Source: Rhodoferax sp.
GTDB lineage: Bacteria > Pseudomonadota > Gammaproteobacteria > Burkholderiales > Burkholderiaceae_C
Length of the DNA: 64,000 nucleotides
Assembly: GCA_031291295.1 (NCBI GenBank)
Contig: JARLJI010000050.1
Coordinates: 1 to 64,000, forward strand
Direction: 5' to 3'
Shown here: piece after piece, positions 43,639 through 54,033 of the stretch
Position numbering within the stretch: the stretch's first letter is position 1
Layout of the letters: every line of letters starts with the position of its first letter
The notes under the pieces: model-generated
What the model was told of the DNA's origin: nothing
What the model saw: the letters and a program-made list of their open reading frames with translations, nothing else
The model's database searches: none
Program-made: the position numbers and the translations under genes

Positions 43639-44511
43639 TCAATACACCGCGGGCTCCCCCGGCGGGCGCGTCTTGAAGCGCTTGTGCACCCAGTAGTACT
43701 GCTCGGGCATGGTGTCGATGTAGTCCTGCAGGCGCCGGTTCATCAAGGCCGTGTCGGCCACCGCGTCGTCGCTCGGAAAATCGCTCCACGCCGGCAGCAC
43801 CCGCGTCTCGTAGCCCTGCGCCGTGATGCGTGTGATGACCGGCACCACCTTGGCGCGCCCGAGCCGGGCAAAGCGCGACAGCGATGGCACCGTGGCCGCC
43901 TGCACGCCATAGAATGGCACGAAGACCGACTCCTGCGGCCCGAAATTCATGTCGGGCAGCAGATACAGCGGCTCGCCCGCGCGCAGGCTGGCCACGATGG
44001 TCTTGGTCCCGTCGAACCGGGTGAACAACCGGGCGTTGCCAAAGCGCCGGCGCCCTTGCGAGATCCAGTCGTCCACGATTTCGTTGCGCTGCGGCGTGAC
44101 GATGGTGTTGAAATTGCGCGGCACCTGCTGCGACAGGGCCGTGGCGCCAGCGTCCATGCCCAGAAAATGCGGTGCAAAGATCAGGGTCGGCGCGTCGCCG
44201 TCGAGCTGGGCCACATCCCCCGTGAGCTTCAGGCGCCGGAGCGTGACCTGCGGGCTCGCATGCCAGAGCCAGCTGCGGTCCAGCCAGGTCTGCGCAAAAT
44301 AAATGAAGTTTTGCAGCACCAGCGCCCGCCGTTGCTTCGTTGTCTGCTGCGGAAAACAGAGCATCAGGTTGGTGTTGGCGACGCGCCGGCGCGGCACTGC
44401 GAGCACATACAGCACACAACCCATGCCCCAGCCCAGTGCGCGGATCCACGCCAGCGGCAGCCGGCTGAGCCCGCGCATGAACCACACTCCGCCATGACTT
44501 GCAATCTTCAT
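43639..44511 (-). CDS. LpxL/HtrB-family lysophospholipid/lipid A acyltransferase (copy 2)
   Basis: A 290-residue inner-membrane-associated acyltransferase. The catalytic HX4D motif is APHFLGMDAG, followed by the conserved Arg/Gly-rich FTRFDGTKTIVASL and LLPDMNFGPQESVFVPFYG. One N-terminal hydrophobic helix includes WIRALGWGMGCVLYVLAV. The start is the ATG at 44511, overlapping the upstream paralogue by 4 bp; longer frames run back into that gene. Likely function: a secondary acyl transfer in lipid A synthesis. Confidence 0.88.
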   Translation of the reverse strand: MKIASHGGVWFMRGLSRLPLAWIRALGWGMGCVLYVLAVPRRRVANTNLMLCFPQQTTKQRRALVLQNFIYFAQTWLDRSWLWHASPQVTLRRLKLTGDVAQLDGDAPTLIFAPHFLGMDAGATALSQQVPRNFNTIVTPQRNEIVDDWISQGRRRFGNARLFTRFDGTKTIVASLRAGEPLYLLPDMNFGPQESVFVPFYGVQAATVPSLSRFARLGRAKVVPVITRITAQGYETRVLPAWSDFPSDDAVADTALMNRRLQDYIDTMPEQYYWVHKRFKTRPPGEPAVY

Positions 44512-45347
44512 ACGTCCAAAGTTTCCTTGCGTGGCTGCTTGTAGCGCGCGTAGCCCCACAGGTATTGCTGCGGGCAGGCGCGCACCAGCCGCTCCATCTC
44601 GCCATTGATTTGCACGACGGCCTGCGCCAGATCCGCCGCCAGCGGCTGCGCCGGCGCCTGAAAGTGCAGACGATAACCACGGCCCCACGGCAACCGCTCG
44701 CCCCAGGCCAGCACGACGGTGGCGCCGCCCTGCTGCGCCAGCCGCGCGGCCAGCGTCATGGTATAGGCTTCGCGGCCAAAAAACGGCGCCCACAGACCCT
44801 GGCCCTCGGGCGGCACCTGGTCCGGCAGCAGGCCCACGGCCTGGCCGCGGCGCATCGCCTTGATCATCTTGCGCACGCCGGCCAGCGTGGTGGGCGCGGT
44901 GTCCAGGCCCGGCCGGTGGCGCGAGGACGCCACCACCGCGGCCAGCCAGGGCTGGCGCGCCGGGCGGAACATCACGGTGAGCGGGCCGTACTGCGCGCCA
45001 TAGCGCGCGGCCACGCCCTGCGCCGTGACTTCAAAACAGCCGATGTGCGGGGTCAGAAACACCACGCCGTGGCCGGCCCGGTACGCCGCCTCGAGACAAG
45101 CCTCGTTGTCCCATTCCAGGCGCACTGGAGCGCCCAGCCACAGGCGCGGCAACTCCGACACCATGCAGCCCGCATGGCCCACGGCCTGGCGCACCTGGCG
45201 AAAGCGGTAACCGGCCTGTGCCAGATTGGCCAGGAAGCGGCGGCGGTAGGTGGGTGAGCCAAGGAACGTCAGCCAGCCCATCACCCAGCCCAGGGGATGC
45301 AGTAGCCACAGCGGCAAGATGGACAGGACGCGGAACAGAAAAAGCAT
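44508..45347 (-). CDS. LpxL/HtrB-family lysophospholipid/lipid A acyltransferase (copy 1)
   Basis: A 279-residue paralogue of the next gene. The motif is HX4E (TPHIGCFEVT), and LLPDQVPPEGQGLWAPFFGR is the family's second block. The N-terminal helix includes LSILPLWLLHPLGWVMGWL. It ends with a 4-bp overlap with copy 2, so the pair is translationally coupled, consistent with two successive acyl additions. It is divergent from metK. Confidence 0.88.
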   Translation of the reverse strand: MLFLFRVLSILPLWLLHPLGWVMGWLTFLGSPTYRRRFLANLAQAGYRFRQVRQAVGHAGCMVSELPRLWLGAPVRLEWDNEACLEAAYRAGHGVVFLTPHIGCFEVTAQGVAARYGAQYGPLTVMFRPARQPWLAAVVASSRHRPGLDTAPTTLAGVRKMIKAMRRGQAVGLLPDQVPPEGQGLWAPFFGREAYTMTLAARLAQQGGATVVLAWGERLPWGRGYRLHFQAPAQPLAADLAQAVVQINGEMERLVRACPQQYLWGYARYKQPRKETLDV

Positions 45348-45355
45348 GGGTTGAT

Positions 45356-45526
45356 TACAATACGCGGGTCGCTGAGTTACTGAACTACTTGCAGGGCGAC
45401 CAGGGCCAGCCAGTATAGAGAGCTGCGGGCCCGCTAAATAAATCTGCTAAAGCGTTCGCCGGGGCTCCAAAGGCAGAGGCAACGCAACAACGTATGGCCA
45501 CTCGCAAGCAAAGGAGCTTAAACACA
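45356..45526 (+). promoter_or_regulatory. metK upstream region with possible long leader
   Basis: TACAAT at 45356-45361 is a plausible -10, which would leave a leader of roughly 160 nt before the metK ATG. The leader is not open as a gene and shows no match I can name to SAM or SAH riboswitch consensus. AAGGAG lies 11 nt before the ATG. Confidence 0.3.
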
Positions 45527-46711
45527 ATGGCGAACGACTTTCTTTTCACCTCCGAATCCGTCTCTGAAGGCCACCCCGACAAGGTTGCCGACCAGATTTC
45601 CGACGCGATTCTCGACGCCGTTTTCAAGCAGGACCCGCTGTCGCGCGTCGCTGCGGAGACGCTGACCAACACCGGCCTGGTGGTGCTGGCCGGCGAGATC
45701 ACGACCAACGCGCATGTCGACTACATCCAGGTCGCGCGCGACACCATCAAGCGCATCGGCTACGACAACACCGAGTACGGCATTGATTACAAGGGCTGCG
45801 CCGTGCTGGTGGCTTACGACAAGCAATCGAACGACATCGCACAGGGCGTCGACCACGCGAGCGACGATCACCTGAACACCGGGGCCGGCGACCAGGGCCT
45901 GATGTTCGGCTACGCCTGCGACGAAACGCCCGAGCTGATGCCCGCACCGATCTACTATGCGCACCGCCTGGTCGAACGCCAGGCGCAACTGCGCAAGGAC
46001 GGCCGCCTGCCGTTTTTGCGTCCCGACGCCAAGAGCCAGGTCACGATGCGCTATGTGGACGGCAAGCCGCACAGCATCGATACCGTGGTGCTCTCGACCC
46101 AGCACAGTCCCGACCAGAGCGAGACACCGACCAAGATGAAGGCCTCGTTCGTCGAGGCCATCGTCGAGGAGATCATCAAGCCGGTGCTGCCCAAGGAATG
46201 GCTCAAGGAAACGCGCTACCTGATCAACCCGACCGGCCGCTTCGTCATCGGCGGCCCGCAGGGCGACTGCGGCCTGACGGGTCGCAAGATCATCGTCGAC
46301 ACTTACGGCGGCGCCTGCCCGCACGGTGGCGGCGCGTTCTCGGGCAAGGACCCGAGCAAGGTCGACCGCTCGGCCGCCTACGCCGCGCGCTACGTGGCGA
46401 AGAACATCGTCGCCGCCGGCCTGGCGCGCCAGTGCCAGATCCAGGTGGCCTACGCGATCGGCGTGGCCAAGCCCATGAACGTGACGGTCTACACCGAAGG
46501 CACGGGCGTGATCTCCGACGAAAAAATCGCCGCACTGATCAACGAACACTTCGACCTGCGTCCCAAGGGCATCATCCAGATGCTCGACCTGCTGCGCCCG
46601 ATCTACGAAAAGACCGCCGCCTATGGCCACTTTGGCCGCGAGGAGCCCGAGTTCAGCTGGGAGCGCACCGACAAGGTCGCGTTGCTGCGCGCCGCAGCAG
46701 GCCTCCGTTAG
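45527..46711 (+). CDS. metK: S-adenosylmethionine synthase
   Basis: Makes SAM from methionine and ATP. It is 394 residues from the ATG at 45527, which follows AAGGAG, and starts [20 protein letters not shown]. The ATP motif [32 protein letters not shown] and the late [16 protein letters not shown] are all family markers. A frame starting 11 codons earlier lacks homology. It is the last core gene before the accessory cassette. Confidence 0.96.
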   Translation: MANDFLFTSESVSEGHPDKVADQISDAILDAVFKQDPLSRVAAETLTNTGLVVLAGEITTNAHVDYIQVARDTIKRIGYDNTEYGIDYKGCAVLVAYDKQSNDIAQGVDHASDDHLNTGAGDQGLMFGYACDETPELMPAPIYYAHRLVERQAQLRKDGRLPFLRPDAKSQVTMRYVDGKPHSIDTVVLSTQHSPDQSETPTKMKASFVEAIVEEIIKPVLPKEWLKETRYLINPTGRFVIGGPQGDCGLTGRKIIVDTYGGACPHGGGAFSGKDPSKVDRSAAYAARYVAKNIVAAGLARQCQIQVAYAIGVAKPMNVTVYTEGTGVISDEKIAALINEHFDLRPKGIIQMLDLLRPIYEKTAAYGHFGREEPEFSWERTDKVALLRAAAGLR

Positions 46712-46721
46712 CCACCCAGAG

Positions 46722-46778
46722 GGCCGCCACGGCAGCGTTTTTGACCCGGCGCCGAGCGGCGCCCCGTCCCTGGCGGCC
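46722..46778. other. Nested inverted repeats after metK
   Basis: Outer arms GGCCGCCA (46722-46729) / TGGCGGCC (46771-46778) and an inner hairpin GGCGCC-GAGC-GGCGCC (46748-46763) lie just past the metK stop. There is no T-run. It may be a Rho-linked or processing structure, or a scar at the edge of the cassette. Confidence 0.45.
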
Positions 46779-46839
46779 CACGACATCGCGCGCAAGCGAA
46801 ATGCCGACCGTTCTCGATCGATGGAGACATCGTCTGTCA

Positions 46840-46853
46840 TTGCGCTGCATCAA
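46840..46853. promoter_or_regulatory. Degenerate FNR/ANR-like box upstream of the cytochrome gene
   Basis: TTGCG-CTGC-ATCAA matches the FNR consensus TTGAT-N4-ATCAA at 8 of 10 positions and lies about 87 bp before the cytochrome start. Confidence 0.3.
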
Positions 46854-46939
46854 GGTGTGGGCCAGGTGGTTGCGCGATGCTGGCTTACTGTCGTCGGCGG
46901 GTTTCTCCGGATACGGCGACATGGATGAGGAGCAGCCCC

Positions 46940-47269
46940 ATGATCATTCAATCCTTGGCAGCATGCGTTCTGGTCGTCTTGGCGCTGTTCGGCGCGCCGG
47001 CCCGTGCTCAGTCGCGCGGAGAACTCCTGTACGCGACGCACTGCATTGCCTGTCATACGACGCAGGTGCACTGGCGAGACCAGAGACTGGCCACGGACTG
47101 GAACAGCCTCCAGGCGCAAGTGGTGCGTTGGCAAGCCGCGGGATCATTGAACTGGAGCGAGGAAGACATCGTCGCTGTCACACAGTACCTCAACGATCGC
47201 TTCTACGGATTCAACCCGTCCTCCGCTTCTCCCGTGGTCCAGATGCCGGCGGGAAGCGGGCGCCCCTGA
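46940..47269 (+). CDS. Small mono-haem c-type cytochrome
   Basis: A 109-residue predicted periplasmic protein. The signal peptide MIIQSLAACVLVVLALFGAP is cleaved near ARA-QS, and a single haem motif THCIACHTT lies at about residues 33-41. Later Met candidates for the sixth ligand include VVQMPAG. I chose the ATG at 46940, which has AGGAG 9 nt before it; an upstream in-frame ATG gives a polar extension before the signal. It is followed 7 nt later by the ftsH-like gene, so the two are co-transcribed. Confidence 0.8.
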   Translation: MIIQSLAACVLVVLALFGAPARAQSRGELLYATHCIACHTTQVHWRDQRLATDWNSLQAQVVRWQAAGSLNWSEEDIVAVTQYLNDRFYGFNPSSASPVVQMPAGSGRP

Positions 47270-47276
47270 TGGCGGC

Positions 47277-49133
47277 ATGAAGAACTGGGCACAGCTCAAC
47301 CTGGGAACCGTGCTTCTCGCGATCGCGCTGATCGTGATTGCGTGGGACTACTGGGAACAGAGTCGCAGCATCGAGATGGTTCCCTACAGCGCTTTCGAGG
47401 AGCAGCTGCGGGAAGGGAAGATCGCGGAGGTCACGGTCGGCGATTCGATCATCACCGGGCGCCTCAAGATCCCCGAGAGCGGCGGCAAGCGGACCGTGGT
47501 GGCGACCCTGATGGAGCCGCAAATGGCGGAGCATCTCGCGGGCTTCGGTGTCCCCTACCAGCGGGTGCGAAGCTCGAACTGGCTGCAGGGCCTGCTTTCC
47601 TGGATTCTTCCCGCCCTGCTGATCTTTGGCTTATGGAGCCTTGTGCTTCGGCGTGCCGGTGGTGGCATTGGCGGCGGGCTGCTGGGCATCGGCAAGAGCA
47701 AGGCCAAGATCTACATGGAGAAGAGCACGGGCGTGCGTTTCGAGGATGTCGCCGGCGTCGACGAGGCAAAGTCCGAACTGCAGGAGATTGTCGACTTCCT
47801 CAAGAATCCGAAGGAGCACGGACGGTTGGGCGCGCGCATCCCAAAGGGCGTGCTCCTGATGGGCCCCACCGGTACCGGCAAGACGCTGTTGGCGCGGGCC
47901 GTGGCGGGCGAGGCAGGGGTGGCCTTCTTTTCGATCAGCGGCTCGGAGTTCATCGAGATGTTCGTCGGCGTGGGTGCGGCGCGGGTGCGTGACCTGTTCG
48001 AGCAGGCCCGCGCGAATGCGCCCGCCATCATCTTTATCGACGAGCTCGATGCGCTCGGAAGGACCCGCACCGCCTTCCCGATGGCCGGGGGACAGGATGA
48101 GCGCGAGCAGACACTCAATCAACTGCTGGTGGAACTCGATGGCTTCGATCCAAGCGTCGGTGTCGTATTGCTCGCCGCGACGAACCGCCCCGAGACGCTG
48201 GATCCGGCGCTGCTGCGTGCCGGGCGCTTCGATCGCCAGGTTCTCGTGGACCGGCCGGACCGCATCGGCCGTGCCGCGATCCTGAAGGTGCATGCCCGCA
48301 AGATCCGCCTGGCCGCGAACGTGGATCTCGACCAGGTCGCGGCCATCACCGTCGGATTTGCGGGCGCGGATCTCGCGAATGTGGTCAATGAGGCCGCTCT
48401 GATCGCCACGCGGCGCAACGGCGATGCGGTGACGCTGTCGGACTTCACGCAGGCGATCGAACGCATCGTTGCAGGGATCGAAAGAAAGAACCGCATCCTT
48501 GGCCCACAAGAGCGCGAACTGGCGGCCACGCATGAACTCGGTCATGCACTGACGGCATTGGCCCTGCCGGGCGCCGACAAGGTGCATAAAGTGTCGATCG
48601 TCCCGCACGGCATCGGCGCACTGGGCTATACGCTGCAGCGTCCCTCGGAAGACCGGCACTTGCTGCGGCGCGGAGAGCTGCTCGACAGGCTGGCGGTATT
48701 GCTCGGCGGTCGCGCCGCCGAATTGCTCGTGTTCGGCGAGCCCACGACAGGGGCGGCCGATGACCTGGTCAAGGCAACGAACCTGGCGCGTGACATGGTG
48801 CTGCGCTACGGAATGGACAGCGGCCTCGGGCCCGTGGTCTACGCCGAGCAGCGGTCTCCTTTTCTGCAATCGCCGACCGATGCGGCGTCCACGGTCACCT
48901 CTTCCGCAGCCGGCGAAAAGACCGCGCAGCGCATCGATGATGCCGTTCAGGGCCTGATCGAACAGGAGACACAACGAGCGACCCAGTTGCTTCGCGACCG
49001 GCGCGAGATCCTGGACCGGTGCGTGCGCGCGTTGATCAGCAAGGAAACGCTCGATGAGACCGAATTGCTGGCGCTCGTCTCAAGCCCGGATGCATCCCGC
49101 AACGCACCTGCCGGCGGCAGCCTGGAGGCGTAG
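47277..49133 (+). CDS. FtsH-family AAA+ membrane metalloprotease (accessory copy)
   Basis: A 618-residue ATP-dependent membrane protease. Two membrane helices (about residues 9-25 and 103-123) flank a short periplasmic domain. Walker A is GPTGTGKT, Walker [12 protein letters not shown], the SRH region [21 protein letters not shown], and the zinc motif is HELGH where most FtsH proteins have HEAGH. The third ligand region is [12 protein letters not shown]. Clear divergence from housekeeping FtsH (short periplasmic part, HELGH) suggests an accessory paralogue. It is paired with the cytochrome c gene upstream and convergent with polX. Confidence 0.9.
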   Translation: MKNWAQLNLGTVLLAIALIVIAWDYWEQSRSIEMVPYSAFEEQLREGKIAEVTVGDSIITGRLKIPESGGKRTVVATLMEPQMAEHLAGFGVPYQRVRSSNWLQGLLSWILPALLIFGLWSLVLRRAGGGIGGGLLGIGKSKAKIYMEKSTGVRFEDVAGVDEAKSELQEIVDFLKNPKEHGRLGARIPKGVLLMGPTGTGKTLLARAVAGEAGVAFFSISGSEFIEMFVGVGAARVRDLFEQARANAPAIIFIDELDALGRTRTAFPMAGGQDEREQTLNQLLVELDGFDPSVGVVLLAATNRPETLDPALLRAGRFDRQVLVDRPDRIGRAAILKVHARKIRLAANVDLDQVAAITVGFAGADLANVVNEAALIATRRNGDAVTLSDFTQAIERIVAGIERKNRILGPQERELAATHELGHALTALALPGADKVHKVSIVPHGIGALGYTLQRPSEDRHLLRRGELLDRLAVLLGGRAAELLVFGEPTTGAADDLVKATNLARDMVLRYGMDSGLGPVVYAEQRSPFLQSPTDAASTVTSSAAGEKTAQRIDDAVQGLIEQETQRATQLLRDRREILDRCVRALISKETLDETELLALVSSPDASRNAPAGGSLEA

Positions 49134-49162
49134 CCGAACTCATGCTGGCGCAATGAGTCTGG

Positions 49163-50944
49163 TCAACGACTCGGCGTGCCCGGATCGACGCTTTCGGCCG
49201 TCTTCCTGACGTTGACGGCCGCGCCGACCCGGTGAGCGGGTGGCGGCTTGTCCATCGTCCCGGACAGAAGGCTTCGCAATGCGCCAAGGCGTCGGGTGTT
49301 GAGGACGTCGCTTGACTCCAGCCAGCCGCGTCGCGCCTGACCGATGCCGAAACGAAGGTTGTCGAACTCGACCGAGCTGTGCGCATCGGAGGCGATGCTC
49401 ACCAGCACACCCTCGTCCTTCGCCATGCGGCAGGCGACGTCGTTCAGGTCGAGCCGGGCGGGGTGTGCATTGAGTTCCAGGAAGCAGCCGCGTTCACGCG
49501 CCTTGCGGATCACGCGAGGGAGATCGAAGTCGCAGCCGGGCCGCTCGTCGATCAGGCGCGCGGTCGGATGCGCCAGGATGCTGAAACACGGATGGTCCAT
49601 GGCGCGCAGCAGCCGGTCGGTCTGCTTGTCGCGCGACAGGTCGAAGCGATGGTGGATGGCGCCGACGACCAGGTCCAGCCTTCCATCCTCCAGGATGTCC
49701 ACCTCGATGCCCTTCAACAGTACGATGCCATCGACCCGGGCGTTGAGTTCGTCGATGCGATCGATCTGTTGTGCGAGCCGGCCGGCATCCAGGCCATGGG
49801 CCAGCGCGAGCCGTGGCGAATGGTCGGTGATTGCCAGGTACTCGAGGCCGCGCGCGCGGGCCGCCGCCGCCATGGCTTCGAGGCTCTCGCGGCCGTCGCT
49901 CTCGCGTGTATGCGCATGGAGGTCGCCGCGCAGGTCCCTGCGCTGCACCAGCGCAGGCAGGCTGTGCGACAGCGCCGCATCGATCTCGCCGCGCTGCTCG
50001 CGCAGCTCGGGCTCGATGAAGGGAAGGCCAAGGGCGTGGTACACGGACGCTTCCGTGTCGCCCGCGATGCGCCGGTCGCCTCGGAATACGCCGTACTCGT
50101 TGAGCTTCAACCCCGCTTCGCGCGCACGCTGCCTCAGGGCGATGTTGTGCGCCTTCGAGCCGGTGAAATAGAGCCATGCTGCGCCGAAGCTTTCGCGCGG
50201 CACCGCGCGCAGGTCGACCTGCAATCCGCTGGCCAGCACGATGCTGGCCCGGGTGGGCCCCTTGATGAGCACGTGCCGCCCGTCCGCTGCGGACACGAAG
50301 CGGTCCATGACCGCGCTGTCGCGTTCGACGGCCGCCACCATGTCGAGGTCGCCCACCGTCTCGCGTTGCCGGCGCAAGCTGCCCGCGACCTGGACTTCCA
50401 GCACGCCCGGCACCCCGGAGAGTTCCAGGCGCAGCGCCTCGCCCACCTGAGTGACCAGTGAGAGCTTGTAGCGTCTCGGTGCCTTCAGGCGGATGGTCGT
50501 GGCCTCAAGGATTGATTGCTGCATCTTCGGGCCGATGCCCTGCACGGTGCGCAGGCGGCCTTCCTCGGCGGCCCGATGCAGATCCTGCAATGTTCGGATA
50601 CCGAGTGCCTGGTGCAATGCGCGTGCGCGCTTGGCACCGATCCCAGGGATTTTCAACAGCTCGGTGACGGCCGGCGGCAATTGGGTGCGCAACTCGTCCA
50701 GCAGGGCGCAGTGCCCGGTACGAACGACCTCGCAGATCTTGCCTGCAAGATCTGGGCCGATACCCGGCAGCGCATCGAGGTCCGCGCCGCGGTCGATCAT
50801 GGACTTGATGTCCGTTCCAAGTTCACCCAGCATGTGCGCCGCATTGCGGTAGGCACGCACACGGAAGCTGTTGGCGCCTTGCACCTCGAGCAGATCAGCG
50901 ATCTCCTCGAAAACCCCCGCGACATCGGCATTGACGATCGGCAT
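49163..50944 (-). CDS. polX: Family X DNA polymerase/3'-5' exonuclease PolX
   Basis: A 593-residue repair polymerase with N-terminal HhH 8-kDa-like region (LPGIGPDLAGKI, KIPGIGAKRARALH, VQGIGPKMQQSI), the palm motif GSLRRQRETVGDLDMV with catalytic Asp pair, and a C-terminal PHP nuclease domain starting DLRGDLHAHTRESDGRES and ending SIASDAHSS. PolX proteins fill gaps in base-excision repair. The C-terminal tail after about residue 565 is unconserved. It is in the stress cassette, downstream of the pcm remnant on the minus strand. Confidence 0.92.
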   Translation of the reverse strand: MPIVNADVAGVFEEIADLLEVQGANSFRVRAYRNAAHMLGELGTDIKSMIDRGADLDALPGIGPDLAGKICEVVRTGHCALLDELRTQLPPAVTELLKIPGIGAKRARALHQALGIRTLQDLHRAAEEGRLRTVQGIGPKMQQSILEATTIRLKAPRRYKLSLVTQVGEALRLELSGVPGVLEVQVAGSLRRQRETVGDLDMVAAVERDSAVMDRFVSAADGRHVLIKGPTRASIVLASGLQVDLRAVPRESFGAAWLYFTGSKAHNIALRQRAREAGLKLNEYGVFRGDRRIAGDTEASVYHALGLPFIEPELREQRGEIDAALSHSLPALVQRRDLRGDLHAHTRESDGRESLEAMAAAARARGLEYLAITDHSPRLALAHGLDAGRLAQQIDRIDELNARVDGIVLLKGIEVDILEDGRLDLVVGAIHHRFDLSRDKQTDRLLRAMDHPCFSILAHPTARLIDERPGCDFDLPRVIRKARERGCFLELNAHPARLDLNDVACRMAKDEGVLVSIASDAHSSVEFDNLRFGIGQARRGWLESSDVLNTRRLGALRSLLSGTMDKPPPAHRVGAAVNVRKTAESVDPGTPSR

Positions 50945-50971
50945 ATGCTGAGGCGATTAGCGCCGGACCGG

Positions 50972-51052
50972 TCAATACGGAGCCAAGACGGAACCCCAGC
51001 TGGCGCTGCCCATGGCAATCATGCGCCGCGTGCAGATGGAACTGATATTCAC
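50972..51052 (-). pseudogene. Vestige of a CBS-domain gene (N-terminus only)
   Basis: A GTG at 51052 preceded by GGAG at 6-nt spacing starts NISSICTRRMIAM and then stops after 26 codons. This resembles the start of the intact CBS protein nearby (MSRLCTREVVSIDAQASL). It is read in the same frame as the truncated pcm just upstream, so the two remnants form one open frame (50972-51340). It suggests that a second CBS gene was lost by deletion. Confidence 0.5.
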
Positions 51053-51118
51053 ATGAGTCTCCTTCAGGACAGGAATGCTGCTGCGCATCGAAATCACAGG
51101 CCTCCACGCAGGAGGACT

Positions 51119-51340
51119 CATCGAAATGAGCGCGACCAGATAGGGTTGAGGGAGGGTTCGTTCCTCGTCAATCCTCAGCGCTGCGTCCTCGTTGGCAAAC
51201 TCCTGCAGCGGCGCGGGCAAGAACACCTCGCGAGGCACCGCGCGCATGGCCTCAAGCACATCGTTGGCGCGCACGCCCCGGCCTGCAATCTGATCTTCCA
51301 CCATGGCGACGCGAAGTCGCCCGAAGTCGATATTCGACAT
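51119..51340 (-). pseudogene. pcm: Truncated protein-L-isoaspartate O-methyltransferase
   Basis: The first 74 codons match the Pcm N-terminus (MVEDQIAGRGV, VLEAMRAVPREVFLPAPLQE, TLPQPYLVAL). Homology then ends abruptly and the SAM-binding core (the usual GTGSGYxAA block) is absent. The frame runs on into unrelated sequence to 50972. The enzyme repairs isoaspartyl residues in aged proteins; this copy cannot be active. A deletion removed about two thirds of the gene. Confidence 0.8.
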
Positions 51341-51710
51341 AATGACCCGCTCGTTTATCAAAATCAGTTTGAGCTCTGATTTCGAAAGCTGGGTTGCGCT
51401 GGCTCAAACAGTTGCCAAGGAATCGGCCGTCGTCTGCCACGCGGTCCAGAAATACCGACAACGTCCGGGTACGCGGCAAGCGCCTTTCTTGAAGCTGTTT
51501 CAGGTGCGCAGGAAATTCAGGTTTTTCCCGGCCGCATGCAGACAAAGGACCCGAGGGGGAGCACGGTAAAGCGAGGCGGTGTTTCCTTGATCTGGATCAT
51601 GTTGCTCACTGCGTACGGTCCTAAAGTTATCGCATATTGCAATGATGAGCGAGAGCTAAATGCCGGACTTTGTCCAATGCGAATGAAACCTTGATTTTTT
51701 GGAGAAACCT
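51341..51710. other. Divergent spacer between the pcm remnant and the CBS gene
   Basis: 370 bp without a supported gene. It holds the FNR-type box at 51587-51600, an AT-richer stretch (51620-51700) with a likely promoter, and GGAG at 51701-51704 for the CBS gene. I see no remnant I can name in 51341-51580. Confidence 0.6.
51587..51600. promoter_or_regulatory. FNR/ANR-type box
   Basis: TTGAT-CTGG-ATCAT matches TTGAT-N4-ATCAA at 9 of 10 positions. It lies 110 bp before the CBS-gene ATG and between the two divergent halves of the cassette. This points to oxygen- or redox-dependent control by a CRP/FNR-family regulator. Confidence 0.6.
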
Positions 51711-52226
51711 ATGGATATGAGCAGACTTTGTACCCGTGAAGTCGTCAGCATTGATGCGCAAGCATCGCTGCGCGATGCCGCTGTGCTCATGGGTGAAGAG
51801 CACATAGGCGCGCTGGTGGTGGTCACGGGCGATCAGCCGCCGCAAGTGGCAGGAATCGTCACTGACCGCGATCTCGCGCTCGAGGTGCTGGGAAAGGGCC
51901 ATGATGAAACGCGCGCTGACCTGCGCATCGGCCAGTTGGTACAGGCTCCGCCTATCGTCATACCCTCCAACGCCACGCTGGGTGAGGCCATCCTGTCAAT
52001 GGAGCGCAGCGGCGTGCGGCGTTTGCTCGTGGTAGCCGACGACGGTGGCGTGGTCGGCCTTGTTTCCTCCGATGATCTTCTCGAAGCCCTCTCGCAGGAA
52101 TTCGAAAGCCTGGCGCGCGCCTTGCGCAACGGCATCCTCCGCGAAAAGACTGAACGGCCTGTGGTATCCGGTCCCACGCGGACGCGGCCGGTGTATCCCG
52201 CCTTCGGCACGGTCGCCGTGCAATAG
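51711..52226 (+). CDS. Tandem CBS-domain protein
   Basis: A 171-residue cytosolic protein with two CBS motifs: residues about 1-65 (SRLCTREVVSIDAQASLRDA, then GALVVVTG and GIVTDRDLALEVL) and about 75-140 (SNATLGEAILSMERSGVRRL, then GVVGLVSSDDLLEAL). CBS pairs bind adenine nucleotides and act as energy or redox sensors. The ATG at 51711 follows GGAG by 6 nt. It lies 25 nt before groEL2 and is probably co-transcribed with it. Confidence 0.88.
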   Translation: MDMSRLCTREVVSIDAQASLRDAAVLMGEEHIGALVVVTGDQPPQVAGIVTDRDLALEVLGKGHDETRADLRIGQLVQAPPIVIPSNATLGEAILSMERSGVRRLLVVADDGGVVGLVSSDDLLEALSQEFESLARALRNGILREKTERPVVSGPTRTRPVYPAFGTVAVQ

Positions 52227-52239
52227 CGAAAAGTATTGA

Positions 52240-53874
<1,635 letters not shown>

Positions 53875-53914
53875 GGAGCGAACAGCGGGCAAGATTCTTG
53901 TCGCCTGCTTGTAC

Positions 53915-53940
53915 CGGTTGATCGGACCGATCGGGAACCG
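53915..53940. other. Hairpin after groEL2
   Basis: Stem CGGTT...AACCG outside and GATCGG-A-CCGATC inside, 40 bp past the groEL2 stop. There is no T-run. It may limit read-through into groES. Confidence 0.4.
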
Positions 53941-53978
53941 ACATTTGGCTGAAATTGCGCTGCCGGCCACCAGCACCT

Positions 53979-54007
53979 CTTGAAAATCCACCAAAAGCCC
54001 TTATCAT
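53979..54007 (+). promoter_or_regulatory. groES-groEL promoter with heat-shock character
   Basis: TTGAAA (53980-53985), 16 bp, TATCAT (54002-54007) fits a sigma-70 promoter. CTTGAAA at 53979 with CCCTTATC at 53998 also resembles a sigma-32 promoter (CTTGAA...CCCCAT). The end of the -10 overlaps the CIRCE operator, so HrcA binding would block it. Confidence 0.6.
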
Positions 54008-54033
54008 TAGCACTCGACCGCATTGAGTGCTAA
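54007..54033. promoter_or_regulatory. CIRCE operator (HrcA binding site)
   Basis: A perfect 9-9-9 inverted repeat TTAGCACTC-N9-GAGTGCTAA, 90 bp before groES. It is bound by the HrcA repressor in the unstressed state. It controls only the canonical operon downstream and not groEL2. Confidence 0.95.

Noticed and set aside
45418..45526. SAH or SAM riboswitch before metK
   Set aside because: The conserved cores that I know for these classes are not found in the leader. It is kept only as an unexplained leader.
46722..46778. Intrinsic terminator after metK
   Set aside because: Stable stems are present but no T-run follows, so it was listed as inverted repeats only.
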